DNA of 64,000 nt from Rhizobium sp. 007 (lineage in GTDB: Bacteria > Pseudomonadota > Alphaproteobacteria > Rhizobiales > Rhizobiaceae). Below, piece after piece: positions 8,761 through 17,543 of the stretch. The position numbers and the translations under genes were made by a program. A model generated the notes under the pieces. That model made no database searches and was not told where the DNA came from. It was given only the letters and a program-made list of their open reading frames with translations. The DNA is taken from the NCBI RefSeq assembly GCF_015353075.1, contig NZ_CP064188.1, positions 310,001 to 374,000 on the forward strand, written 5' to 3'. How positions within the stretch are numbered: the stretch's first letter is position 1; each line of letters opens with the position of its first letter.

Positions 8761-9590
8761 CGGCTGATCCTGTTCACAGAGAGGACGGTCGCGATTGTGA
8801 CAAGGGCCGGCGCGTACACGAGCCACGGCCATTTGAGGTAGTCCTTGCCGATGGAGATCAGCAGACCCCAGTCGGAGGCGGGCGGCGGGTCGCCATAGCC
8901 AAGGAAGGCAAGACTGGCGATCACCAGGATCGACTCGCCGAACTGCAACACTGCAAGCGGCAGTACCGAACGTGAGGCGTTCGGCAGCACGTGGCGCAAA
9001 AGAATGTATCGGCGCGAGCCGCCCATCAGGAACGACGCCTCAACGAATGTCGCCTGCCTCGTCTTGATGACTTCCGAGCGCATGACCCGGGCGAAGATCG
9101 CCACCGCTGAGACGCCGGTGGCGATTGCGGCGTTTATGGTCTCGAAACCGATCGCAGTAACAACGATGACCGCAAGCAGGAATTTTGGGATGGCCAGCAG
9201 TACGTCGACCAGACGGGCGAATACGATGTCCACCCAACCTCCGAGAAAGCCGGCCAGAAGGCCGATGAGACCGCCAGCGACGACGCCTATCACAACGGCG
9301 ATGAGCGCGCTCGACACAGAAGAGGCCGTACCATATACGACGCGGGTATAGACGTCTCGTCCGAGGTGATCGGTACCGAACCAGTGCCCGATGCCGGGGC
9401 CAAGCAATTTGTCGGCCGGCACCCCGACGACGGGGCTATGGCTCGCGAACAGTCCGGGGAGGAGCGACCAGGCGATCACCAGCGCGATAACCGCGAAGGC
9501 GAGCGCGACGGTCGGCGGCACCCGAAGGGCCGTGACCCACTGGGAGGCCTTCACGGTCGAGGGGGAGGAAGTGGAGGCGAGGGTCATCAA
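8739..9590 (-). CDS. ABC transporter permease, DppC-like
   Basis: 283 aa, beginning MMTLASTSSPSTVKASQWVT. After a cytoplasmic N terminus comes a first membrane segment (VALAFAVIALVIAWSLLPGL). Then come the conserved periplasmic HWFGTDHLGRDVYTRVVYGT and further membrane helices, with the EAA-type loop VEASFLMGGSRRYILLRHVL that docks on the ATPase. HFGTDxxGRD-type motifs mark the DppC/OppC subfamily. It overlaps the DppB-like gene by 4 bp. It forms the inner-membrane channel with that protein. Confidence 0.9.
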   Translation of the reverse strand: MMTLASTSSPSTVKASQWVTALRVPPTVALAFAVIALVIAWSLLPGLFASHSPVVGVPADKLLGPGIGHWFGTDHLGRDVYTRVVYGTASSVSSALIAVVIGVVAGGLIGLLAGFLGGWVDIVFARLVDVLLAIPKFLLAVIVVTAIGFETINAAIATGVSAVAIFARVMRSEVIKTRQATFVEASFLMGGSRRYILLRHVLPNASRSVLPLAVLQFGESILVIASLAFLGYGDPPPASDWGLLISIGKDYLKWPWLVYAPALVTIATVLSVNRISRWLRKTD

Positions 9591-10591
9591 GTCACCGCCT
9601 TGCTGAGATCAATGGAGTCGTCGGCGGTAGCCGGTCGGTACTTGGAGCCGCCGATGAGCTTCACACGCGGGTCGAGCAACGGGTAGACCAGGTCAGCGAT
9701 CAGGTTGACGAGCACGAAGTCCACTGCCCCCAACGAAACGACAGCTTGCAGGACGGGAAGGTCCTGAGTGCTCACCGAACGCTGCACCAGACTGCCAACA
9801 CCGGTGCGTCCGAAGACGGTCTCGGTGATCAGCGAGCCGCCGAGCAGTTCGCCGATGGTGAGTGCGATGACGGTGACAACCGGCAGCGAGGCCGGCTTGA
9901 GCAAGTGTTTTGCAAAAAGACGCATTTGCCCGATACCGCGACCACGCGCGACCGCGGCGTATTCCTGCTCTGCCTCGTGATCAAGGTTTGCAATGAGCAC
10001 CTCGGCGATCTGCGCTGAAACAGGAATTCCGAGCGCGATTGCCGCAAACAGGGTCGCCCAAAAGCTATTGGGTTCGATGACGCGGAAGAGCCCGATCTGG
10101 AAGCCGAAGACGTGAATCAGGACCAGGCCGATCACGAAATTGGGTACCGACAGGAACAACGACGGGAAGCCCCGCAGCAAGCCCTGTCCCAACCGTTTTG
10201 GAACGAACCGAGTCCCATACGAAACCGCCATTGCCAGCAGCAATGCGACCGCGAGACCTGTCGTTGCGAGAATCAGCGTTGAGGGAAGCACCTCGGCAAT
10301 CAACGTTGCCACGGGCCGATTGGACCGCATCGACATGCCTAGGTCGCCAGTCAGAAAGCCGCAAAGGGACGTCCACAGTTGCACCAGGACTGGTCTGTCC
10401 AAGCCCTGAGCCGCGATGATTTCGGCAATCTCTTCCTCCGTGAACCCGTTCTGGGGGTTGCGAAGGACGCTTGTGATCGGGTCGCCTGGCAGAATGCTGA
10501 CGACCACGAAGGTGAAGACATAGGCCAGCAGTATAACGACGACAGCCTGGCCGAGCCGCTTTGCGGCGTAGGTTAGGTAGGCATTGCTCAT
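9587..10591 (-). CDS. ABC transporter permease, DppB-like
   Basis: About 334 aa from MSNAYLTYAAKRLGQAVVVI at 10591, behind a strong GAGGAGG site. The longer open frame upstream is rejected because it is arginine-rich and lacks a ribosome-binding site. It has the DppB/OppB hallmarks: an N-terminal membrane helix followed by VVVSILPGDPITSVLRNPQN, then the EAA loop YAAVARGRGIGQMRLFAKHL and the C-terminal ETVFGRTGVGSLVQRSVSTQ. It sits 25 bp after the binding-protein gene and overlaps its partner permease. Confidence 0.9.
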   Translation of the reverse strand: MSNAYLTYAAKRLGQAVVVILLAYVFTFVVVSILPGDPITSVLRNPQNGFTEEEIAEIIAAQGLDRPVLVQLWTSLCGFLTGDLGMSMRSNRPVATLIAEVLPSTLILATTGLAVALLLAMAVSYGTRFVPKRLGQGLLRGFPSLFLSVPNFVIGLVLIHVFGFQIGLFRVIEPNSFWATLFAAIALGIPVSAQIAEVLIANLDHEAEQEYAAVARGRGIGQMRLFAKHLLKPASLPVVTVIALTIGELLGGSLITETVFGRTGVGSLVQRSVSTQDLPVLQAVVSLGAVDFVLVNLIADLVYPLLDPRVKLIGGSKYRPATADDSIDLSKAVT

Positions 10592-10616
10592 GCCGGTTAC
10601 CTCCTCACGTTGCGCG

Positions 10617-12269
10617 TCAATCGCTCTTGGTGGCCGTGTAGTAACTGGCGTAGGCGACGCCGTTATATGTCTCGCCCTTGAGCGTCGGCGATTGCACATA
10701 GATGCGCTGGACGATCTGTGTGCGCGGGATGAAATAGCCCTGCTCGAGGACGTATTTCTGCAGCTCGTCGAGAAGCGGCTTTCGAATTTCGGCAGAGCCA
10801 GCGCCGGCGATCTTGTCGCGCAGTTCGTTGAGCTTGTTATCGCTTTCCCCGAGGGCGAACCAGTTCTCGCCGTTGTTTGCGTTTGTCAGGATGCTCGCAA
10901 CGGTGCCAGCATCGATGAAGCTGCGCGTCACCTCATAGGTTGGAACAGCCGCGCCTCCGAACTTGACCTTCTCTCCGAACGTCACGACGTCGTAAGCTCG
11001 TATAACAACTTTCCAACCGATCTTGCCGAGCTGCTGAGCAATGAGCTCGTCCACCGACTTCGAGGTCGCAAGGTAAGGATTGGAGTGGATTGTCAGCGAT
11101 AGCGGCTTGCCGTCCTTCGTGCGGACGCCGTCCGCACCCTTCGTCCAGCCCGCCTCGTCGAGGAGCTTTTCGGCCCTATCGGGATTAAACGCTAGCAGGT
11201 CGCTGTGGTCGGTCACTCCGGGCACATTGCTCTGGATGAAGGACGTCGCGAGTTTCCAGTCGGGGGTGTAAACGGTGTCGATGATTTCCTGGCGGTTGAT
11301 CCCGGCCTGCAGCGCTTGGCGGACCTTGACGTCGTCATATGGTGTCAGCTTAGTGTTGACCGCCCAGCCATTGACGAAGCCGAGATAGCGCGGGGTGGCG
11401 ATGGTGAAGCCCTCCTCCTTGAGGGACTTCAGCTCCTGGGGGGAGGCGTTGTAGGCGACGTCTGCTTGGCCGGACTGAACCGAGGCGACCCTGAGCGACG
11501 GCTCGGACACTAGCTTATAGGTGATAGAGTCGAGAAAGGCCGGGCCGGTGTGGCCAACTGCAGGAGGACCCCAATTGTAATCCTTGCGCTTGACCAGCTT
11601 GACGAAGTCACCCTCCTTCCAGGAATCGACCACGTACGGGCCGCTGCCGGAAGTCTTGCTCAAGTCGGCCTGCCGGGCTGCGGGCTGCGCGATGGTCTTC
11701 GGCGAGATCAGGATCGAGCCGTGGTAGCCGAGCGTTGGAATGAAGCCGAGCGTCGGCTTCTTGAAGAAGACCTTTACTGTGGTCGCGTCAACCGCTTCGG
11801 CATGATCGTAGGTTTTCGGGAAGAGGCCAATCGGATTGATGCCCTCGCTCTTGCGGCCGGCGTACCAGATGTCGAGATTGGCGACGACGGCCGCCGCATC
11901 GAGCGGGGTGCCGTCGGAAAAGGTCACGCCGTCCTTAAGGTGCAAGGTGAACTCGGTGGCGTTGTCGTTCTGCTCCCAGCGCTCGGCAAGCCAGGGGCTG
12001 ACCTTGCCGTCAGCGTCGACATAGAGGAGCTTGTCGGCCACGTGGCCCCAGATGTGGCCCTGGAAGCTGGAGATTGCGCTATTGTTCGGGATCCAGGTAT
12101 CGCCCAGCGAATCAATGAGGAATGTGACGTCGCCGCCATTGCGCGGGCTGTCAGCGCTCAGAGCCGGAGTGAACCCTGCCGTTGCCACCAAAATAGCAGT
12201 CGCTGCCGCGGACGTTGTTATCAGCAGACGGCGTCGGGAAAGAGAGAGCAACGTAGAACGTTCGATCAT
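10617..12269 (-). CDS. Extracellular solute-binding protein, family 5 (oligopeptide type)
   Basis: 550 aa from MIERSTLLSLSRRRLLITTS at 12269. The N terminus has a twin-arginine-like SRRRLLI followed by a hydrophobic stretch and ALSA cleavage region, so export is likely, perhaps by Tat. The body is a DppA/OppA-like cluster C binding protein (LAERWEQNDNATEFTLHLKD, GVTFSDGTPLDAAAVVANLD, SGSGPYVVDSWKEGDFVKLV). The opening VTFLIDSLGDTWIPNNSAIS recalls the KPN_01854-type family, which is linked to luciferase-like monooxygenases. It is the first gene of operon II; element B lies 345 bp upstream and a hairpin about 80 bp upstream. Confidence 0.88.
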   Translation of the reverse strand: MIERSTLLSLSRRRLLITTSAAATAILVATAGFTPALSADSPRNGGDVTFLIDSLGDTWIPNNSAISSFQGHIWGHVADKLLYVDADGKVSPWLAERWEQNDNATEFTLHLKDGVTFSDGTPLDAAAVVANLDIWYAGRKSEGINPIGLFPKTYDHAEAVDATTVKVFFKKPTLGFIPTLGYHGSILISPKTIAQPAARQADLSKTSGSGPYVVDSWKEGDFVKLVKRKDYNWGPPAVGHTGPAFLDSITYKLVSEPSLRVASVQSGQADVAYNASPQELKSLKEEGFTIATPRYLGFVNGWAVNTKLTPYDDVKVRQALQAGINRQEIIDTVYTPDWKLATSFIQSNVPGVTDHSDLLAFNPDRAEKLLDEAGWTKGADGVRTKDGKPLSLTIHSNPYLATSKSVDELIAQQLGKIGWKVVIRAYDVVTFGEKVKFGGAAVPTYEVTRSFIDAGTVASILTNANNGENWFALGESDNKLNELRDKIAGAGSAEIRKPLLDELQKYVLEQGYFIPRTQIVQRIYVQSPTLKGETYNGVAYASYYTATKSD

Positions 12270-12348
12270 GAGGAAATCCTGATGGTTCGGGTTGAGTCTG
12301 ATACGGTCGTGGCGCGGGCTGTTACCGTTCCGCAAATGTGTTTTGATC

Positions 12349-12380
12349 CTGATATCGCGACGGCAGGCGCGCGATATCAG
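12349..12380. repeat. 11-bp perfect inverted repeat in the binding-protein leader
   Basis: Arms CTGATATCGCG (12349-12359) and CGCGATATCAG (12370-12380) are perfectly complementary across a 10-base loop. They lie 80-110 bp upstream of the SBP start, between element B and the gene. No T run follows on either strand. It could be an operator or a leader hairpin. Confidence 0.45.
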
Positions 12381-12613
12381 CCGCCGCCAGACCATTAATC
12401 GGCTAAGCGCTCGCCCTGACAGCGAGGTGCCTATGACTGGGTTAAGAGGCCTGATGGTTGTCGCGGCGCTGCGGCCAAGGCTCACTCCCTGATCATTATT
12501 TGCGTCACGGCATGCGTTTGCTGGCGTTGTTTACCTCTCAGCATATGCTGCGTTTCTGAGTAGCTTTGACAAAAATCATGAGGGACAGCCTAGGCAACAC
12601 GCATCAACCGAGA
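12381..12613. other. Leader region of operon II
   Basis: The 566 bp between the BisC-like gene and the SBP start contain no supported gene. They hold element B (12614-12655) and the inverted repeat at 12349-12380. Reading frames crossing the region are short or lack start signals. Confidence 0.35.
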
Positions 12614-12655
12614 AAGACTAGTTGTTCTTTTTCTATAGAATTTATAGATTTTTTT
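12614..12655 (-). promoter_or_regulatory. Sulfur-operon element, copy B
   Basis: An ungapped match to copies A and C (31 of 42 identical to A). The invariant core on the plus strand is TTCTTTTTC at 12625-12633, followed by CTATAGAATTTATAG (12633-12647), an almost perfect CTATA-N5-TATAG palindrome. It precedes the ABC importer operon. Confidence 0.55.
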
Positions 12656-12835
12656 GTTCAGTTTCTGGCCCTGGTAAGGATCAGCTTTTTCGAGCGTCTC
12701 GCGGGGCGGCGTGGCGGCGTGTTTTCAACGCCGCGGCGATTTCGGACCAAGGATTTTCGGGGCTTTCTTATTCGGTGACGCTCGTAGGCAATGGCTTCCA
12801 CAGGTGGTGGTTGCGGGGGCAGGTGCCACCAAGAT

Positions 12836-15169
12836 TCACGATCGATCAGCGACCCTGCTCGGCCCGGCAGCGCCGTCCATAAATTTCATCGCCTCGAATA
12901 TCCGCACACGAGGCGGCTCGCCGACAAAACGTTCCACCTCCACTCTGGTGAGCTGTCCGGTCGAGCCCTGGGCCAGTTGGGAGGTGCCGACATCACGAGT
13001 GAGAATGTTCGCATTGCCATGAATGCACATGGCTTTCTCCGCGCAACGATTATCGGGCTCGAACCACGCGCCTGTCGCCAGCTGCATGACCCCCTTACGC
13101 ACGTCCTTGCTTATCACCGCTGCGGCGAGGCAGCTGCCACGGGTGTTGAACAACCGCACGATATCGCCATCCGAAATGCCGCGCGCGGCCGCATCGGCTG
13201 GGTTGATGCGAACTGGCTCGCGGCCCTTGATCTTGGTGGAGCGACTGAAATCACCATAGTCCAGCTGGCTATGCAGCCGCGAATGTGGCTGGTTGCAGAC
13301 CAGATGCAGCGGGTAGCGGCTCTCGTCAGTCTCCGCCTTCGCCCCAGGAGGATACCATCGCGGATGCCCTCGGCAGTCGTCGTAGCCGAAGCTTTCGATT
13401 GTTTGCGAAAAGATCTCGATCTTTCCGGATGGCGTCTGCAGCGGAGATCCGGACGGATCATCTCGAAAGGCGCGCGCTGGTCCACCGTCGTCGGGCTTCA
13501 GCGGCAGGCGTATCTCTCCGCGTTTCCAGAACGCCTCGAAATCGGGAGCCTCGTGCCCGGCGGCTGCAAGCGCCTTTTGCGTGGTCTCGAAAAGAAGCGC
13601 GAGCCATTCCTTGCTGGTCCGGTTTTCCGTGAACTCTTCGAACTTACCGAGACGGCGTGCTATCTTGGAGAAGATCTCATAATCGTCCCGCGCTTCGCCG
13701 ATCGGGTCGATCAGCTTCTTCATCGCGATCATCAACGGATCGCGGTCCGCCGCGCCGATATCGTCACGCTCGAGCGTGGTGGTCGCAGGCAGCACGATAT
13801 CCGCGTGACGCGCCGAAGACGTCCAGGCCGTCTCGTGCACGATGATGGTCTCCGGCCTCTTGAACGCCGCCCGCAGTCTGTTGAGATCCTGGTGGTGATG
13901 AAACGGGTTGCCTCCTGCCCAATAGACGAGGCGGATATTGGGATAACGCATCGCCTGGCCGTTATAGTGGAACTCGTCGCCTGAATTGAGGAGCATGTCG
14001 GCGATCCGCGCGACGGGAATGAAATCCGGCACAGGATTTTTGAATTGACTGAGCGTGGGCAGCGGGACTGCGAGCTGGCCCTTGCCGATATTCCCCAGCG
14101 CGCCGAGTGAATAGGCATAGCCGCCGCCATCCAGTCCCATCTGCCCGAGCATTGCAGCGAGCACGATGCCCATCCAGACGGGCTGCTCGCCATGGTCGGC
14201 TCGCTGGAGGGAATGGCTGACGGTGATCAATGTCCGGGCGCTAGCCATGGTCCGCGCTAGATTCCTGATGGCGTCGACGCCGATGCCGCAGATGCCGGAA
14301 GCCCATTCCGGGCTCTTTTCGACGCCATCGCTCCGGCCAAGCAGGTAGTCTTCGAAACGTTCGTAACCGACCGTATAGCGGTCGAGAAATTCGCGGTCGT
14401 GCAATCCCTCAGTGACGAGCGCATGGGCAAGGCCGAGCATCAGCGCAACATCGGTGCCCGGCACGATCGGCAGCCACTGCGCGTTCAGCTCGGCGGGGAA
14501 ATCATCTTTCAGCGGACTAACGAGGACAAAGCGCGCACCTCGCGCGTTCGCGCCGTTCAGCGACTGGCGCACGATATGCGCGCTGATGCCGCCGCCATGC
14601 ACGTCGGTGTTCTTGATCGCCATTCCGCCGAAGGCGACGACCAGTTCGCTGCTCCGTTCGATGGCCTCCCAGGTGACGCTCTTGCGGTCGAAATGGTCGT
14701 ATGGTCCCAATACATGCGGTATGATGACCATTGCAGCACCGGAGCTGTAGGTGTTGACGGATCGCACGTATCCGCCCAGCACATTCAAAAAGCGGTGGAT
14801 CTGGCTTTGCGCATGATGGAAGCGTCCGGCACTCGACCAGCCGTAGGATCCCCCGAACACGGCCTTGGGGCCGAAGTCTCGGTAAACCCGCCGCAATTCG
14901 TTCGCAACGAGGTCCACAGCCTGCGGCCAGCCGACTTCCACATAGTCATCCGCCCCACGATTGAGCGCGTTGCCGGGGGTGCCGTCGAGCCAGCCGCGCC
15001 TGACTGCCGGGCGCCTGATGCGCGCTGGGCTATGGGCAATCGCCGGCAAGTTGCCCAAAAGGGGCGACGGATGCGGGTCGGCTGGATGGGGACGGATTTC
15101 GAGCTTTCCATCTTCGTAGCGGCCCGAAAAGGCGCCCCAGTGGGAGCTATGGGTCTGAAACGAACTCAT
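12836..15169 (-). CDS. bisC: BisC/TorZ-type molybdopterin sulfoxide reductase
   Basis: About 777 aa from MSSFQTHSSHWGAFSGRYED at 15169 with GGAG upstream, the same length as E. coli BisC. There is no Tat signal or N-terminal iron-sulfur motif, so it is a cytoplasmic bis-MGD enzyme of the DMSO-reductase class. The molybdenum ligand is the serine of NTYSSGAA (about residue 142). Other family marks are VVAFGGMAIKNTDVHGGGIS, VYWAGGNPFHHHQDLNRLRA and the C-terminal DYGDFSRSTKIKGREPVRIN. The likely reaction is reduction of biotin sulfoxide, methionine sulfoxide or another S- or N-oxide. It is the last gene of operon III. Confidence 0.85.
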   Translation of the reverse strand: MSSFQTHSSHWGAFSGRYEDGKLEIRPHPADPHPSPLLGNLPAIAHSPARIRRPAVRRGWLDGTPGNALNRGADDYVEVGWPQAVDLVANELRRVYRDFGPKAVFGGSYGWSSAGRFHHAQSQIHRFLNVLGGYVRSVNTYSSGAAMVIIPHVLGPYDHFDRKSVTWEAIERSSELVVAFGGMAIKNTDVHGGGISAHIVRQSLNGANARGARFVLVSPLKDDFPAELNAQWLPIVPGTDVALMLGLAHALVTEGLHDREFLDRYTVGYERFEDYLLGRSDGVEKSPEWASGICGIGVDAIRNLARTMASARTLITVSHSLQRADHGEQPVWMGIVLAAMLGQMGLDGGGYAYSLGALGNIGKGQLAVPLPTLSQFKNPVPDFIPVARIADMLLNSGDEFHYNGQAMRYPNIRLVYWAGGNPFHHHQDLNRLRAAFKRPETIIVHETAWTSSARHADIVLPATTTLERDDIGAADRDPLMIAMKKLIDPIGEARDDYEIFSKIARRLGKFEEFTENRTSKEWLALLFETTQKALAAAGHEAPDFEAFWKRGEIRLPLKPDDGGPARAFRDDPSGSPLQTPSGKIEIFSQTIESFGYDDCRGHPRWYPPGAKAETDESRYPLHLVCNQPHSRLHSQLDYGDFSRSTKIKGREPVRINPADAAARGISDGDIVRLFNTRGSCLAAAVISKDVRKGVMQLATGAWFEPDNRCAEKAMCIHGNANILTRDVGTSQLAQGSTGQLTRVEVERFVGEPPRVRIFEAMKFMDGAAGPSRVADRS

Positions 15170-15212
15170 TTGCAAGCTCCAATCTATCAAGGCGTTTCAA
15201 CAGGCACTGAAG

Positions 15213-16589
15213 CTAATCGGGCAAGACTTTGCCCGGGTTCATGATGCCTGTCGGATCGATGGCATGCTTGATGACGGCCATGAGGTCGACGGCGTCGCCA
15301 TGTTCTTCGCGCAGATAGGCGATCTTGCCAGTGCCAACACCGTGTTCGCCGGTAGAGGTACCGCCAACCGAAATCGCATATTGCACCATCTTTTTGTTGA
15401 TGGCCGCGACCTCTTCGAGTTCGGCCCGGTTTTCTGGATCGACGGCGAAGACGACGTGGTAGTTGCCATCGCCGACATGGCCAAGAATGGCGGCGGGGAC
15501 ACTGCAGTCGCGCAAAAGCCCACGCGTCTTTAGGATGCAGCTGCTGAGCTGTGAGACAGGTACACAAACGTCGGATGACCAGCCTTTGGCGTTTTGCCGC
15601 TGGGAGACGACCGCGTAAAAGGCGTTATGACGCGCCTTCCACAGCCGGTTGCGCTCTTCTAGTGCGTTTGCCCATTCGAAATCCTTACCGCCATTGTCCG
15701 CGACAATCGCCGCCACCATCTCGACCTGCTCCTGCACGCCGGCGGGAGAGCCGTGGAATTCGAAGGCGAGCGTATCCTCGATCTTCAGCGATAGATTGGA
15801 ATAGGCGTTGACGGCCATAATCAGGCCGCGGTCCATCAACTCCATGCGGGCAACCGGAATGCCGAGCTGTACGACCGCAATCGCGGCATTGACCGCCTGC
15901 TCGACGCTTTCGAACGAGCAGAGTGCTGCGGAAATCGTCTCCGGGATGCCGTAGAGCCTGATCGTCACCTCGGTGATGATCCCAAGCGTACCTTCAGAGC
16001 CGACGAAGAGCCGGGTCAGATCGTAGCCGGCAGATGACTTGCGCGCGCGCCCACCGGTGTGGATGATCTGGCCGCTGGGCAGAACGACGGTCAGCGACAG
16101 CACGTTTTCGCGCATGGTGCCGTAGCGCACGGCGTTGGTCCCCGATGCCCGCGTCGCGGCCATGCCGCCGATTGAGGCGTTGGCGCCGGGATCGATCGGG
16201 AAGAACAGGCCCATGTCGCGCAGGCGGCTGTTCAGTTGTTCGCGGGTCACGCCGGCCTCAACCGTACAATCGAGGTCCTCGGCATTGACGCGGATGATCT
16301 GCGTCATGCGTGAAAGATCGATGGAGACGCCGCCGCGCACCGCCGTCAGATGGCCTTCGAGCGAGGTGCCGGCGCCAAACGCGATCACCGGCGCGCCTTC
16401 GGCCGCGCAGAGCCGGACGGTCTCGGCCACTTCCTCGGTGCTTTCCGCAAACACCACCGCATCCGGGATTGCGGGCGTGTGGTGGGATTCACCGTGGCCG
16501 TGCTGTTCGCGCAAGGCCTGCGATTTGGAAAAGCGATCGCCGAAACGGGTGCGAAGCGCTTCACAAAGAGCGGGAGACAGCGCGCTCAT
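15213..16589 (-). CDS. FAD-linked D-2-hydroxyacid dehydrogenase (GlcD/Dld family)
   Basis: 458 aa. The PCMH-type FAD domain is at the N terminus (VIAFGAGTSLEGHLTAVRGG; FFPIDPGANASIGGMAATRA). The FAD-oxidase C domain carries AILGHVGDGNYHVVFAVDPE and GGTSTGEHGVGTGKIAYLRE, which contain the His residues that bind the substrate hydroxyacid. Family members oxidise D-lactate, glycolate or related 2-hydroxyacids. Its ATG overlaps the stop of the mercaptopyruvate sulfurtransferase gene, so the two proteins are made together. That suggests 3-mercaptolactate or a similar thio-acid as substrate, which is inference. Confidence 0.85.
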   Translation of the reverse strand: MSALSPALCEALRTRFGDRFSKSQALREQHGHGESHHTPAIPDAVVFAESTEEVAETVRLCAAEGAPVIAFGAGTSLEGHLTAVRGGVSIDLSRMTQIIRVNAEDLDCTVEAGVTREQLNSRLRDMGLFFPIDPGANASIGGMAATRASGTNAVRYGTMRENVLSLTVVLPSGQIIHTGGRARKSSAGYDLTRLFVGSEGTLGIITEVTIRLYGIPETISAALCSFESVEQAVNAAIAVVQLGIPVARMELMDRGLIMAVNAYSNLSLKIEDTLAFEFHGSPAGVQEQVEMVAAIVADNGGKDFEWANALEERNRLWKARHNAFYAVVSQRQNAKGWSSDVCVPVSQLSSCILKTRGLLRDCSVPAAILGHVGDGNYHVVFAVDPENRAELEEVAAINKKMVQYAISVGGTSTGEHGVGTGKIAYLREEHGDAVDLMAVIKHAIDPTGIMNPGKVLPD

Positions 16590-17464
16590 TTGCGGTCATC
16601 ACGCTTGCCCGCACCAGTCTCGACAGGTGTGTCGCCCGGCTGGCCCCATTCGGTCCAGGCGCCGTCATAGACGGCGACGTCGTCCTTGCCGGTCAGATGC
16701 AGTCCAAAAGCAAGTGCGGCGGCGGTCACGCCCGAGCCGCAGCTCGCGATGACGGGTTTTGAGAAATCGAGGCCGGCAGTCTCGAATGCCTTGCGGAGGT
16801 CCGCCACCTGGAGGAGTTTGCCGGATTGCGGATCGGCCAGCGCGTCAAATGGAAGATTGAGGCTGCCGGGAATATGGCCGGAGCGCAGGCCCGGCCGCGC
16901 CTCCTTTTCCTCTGCCGTGAACCGACCGGCTGAGCGCGCATCGATGACCTGCTCCGCCCGGCTTCCCAGATTGTCGAGAACCTGCGCCTTTGAACGCACA
17001 GCGTCAGGATGGAAGGTGGCGTGAAAGGTAGCCTTTGGCGCAGGCGTGGCCTCACCAGTGACCGCTCGTCCTTCCGCTATCCATTTGCGCAAACCGCCAT
17101 CAAGAATGGCGATTTTATCATGACCGAAAGTCCGCAATGTCCACCAGACGCGGCCGGCCGACATCAGGCCGGGCGTATCGTAGACCACGACAATGCTGTC
17201 ATTCGAGATGCCGAGATCGGAGGCGTAGGTTTCGAAGGCCCCGGGAGACGGAAGCATGTGCGGCAGGACCGTGTCGTGATCGGCGATGTCGTCGATATCG
17301 AAAAAGCGCGCTTGGGGAATGTGCCGGGCAGCAAAATCGTCGGCGGCAATGGGTGTTACACCGGGAAGCTTGAAAGAGCCGTCAAGAATGACGAGGCCAG
17401 GATGATCGAAATGCGCCGCCAGCCATTCGGTGGAGACGAGGGAACCCGGCAGGGAAAGAGGCAT
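16586..17464 (-). CDS. sseA: 3-mercaptopyruvate sulfurtransferase
   Basis: 292 aa with two rhodanese domains. The inactive N-terminal domain carries LVSTEWLAAHFDHPGLVILD and GLMSAGRVWWTLRTFGHDKI. The catalytic C-terminal domain has the Cys242 loop ASCGSGVTA, the CG[S/T]GVTA motif of SseA rather than the thiosulfate-type loop. It moves sulfur from 3-mercaptopyruvate to a thiophilic acceptor, releasing pyruvate. It overlaps the following FAD dehydrogenase gene by 4 bp. Length and both domains are normal. Confidence 0.92.
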   Translation of the reverse strand: MPLSLPGSLVSTEWLAAHFDHPGLVILDGSFKLPGVTPIAADDFAARHIPQARFFDIDDIADHDTVLPHMLPSPGAFETYASDLGISNDSIVVVYDTPGLMSAGRVWWTLRTFGHDKIAILDGGLRKWIAEGRAVTGEATPAPKATFHATFHPDAVRSKAQVLDNLGSRAEQVIDARSAGRFTAEEKEARPGLRSGHIPGSLNLPFDALADPQSGKLLQVADLRKAFETAGLDFSKPVIASCGSGVTAAALAFGLHLTGKDDVAVYDGAWTEWGQPGDTPVETGAGKRDDRK

Positions 17465-17543
17465 GAGAAACCCCGTAAGTACGGTCTGGAGATTCGCAAC
17501 CAGGCTGCGTTCGCGCGGCGCGCAGCTCGATTCTGCGACAGGT

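Noticed and set aside
12791..13984. Plus-strand frame of 397 codons opposite the BisC-like gene
   Set aside because: A shadow of a well-supported molybdoenzyme gene.
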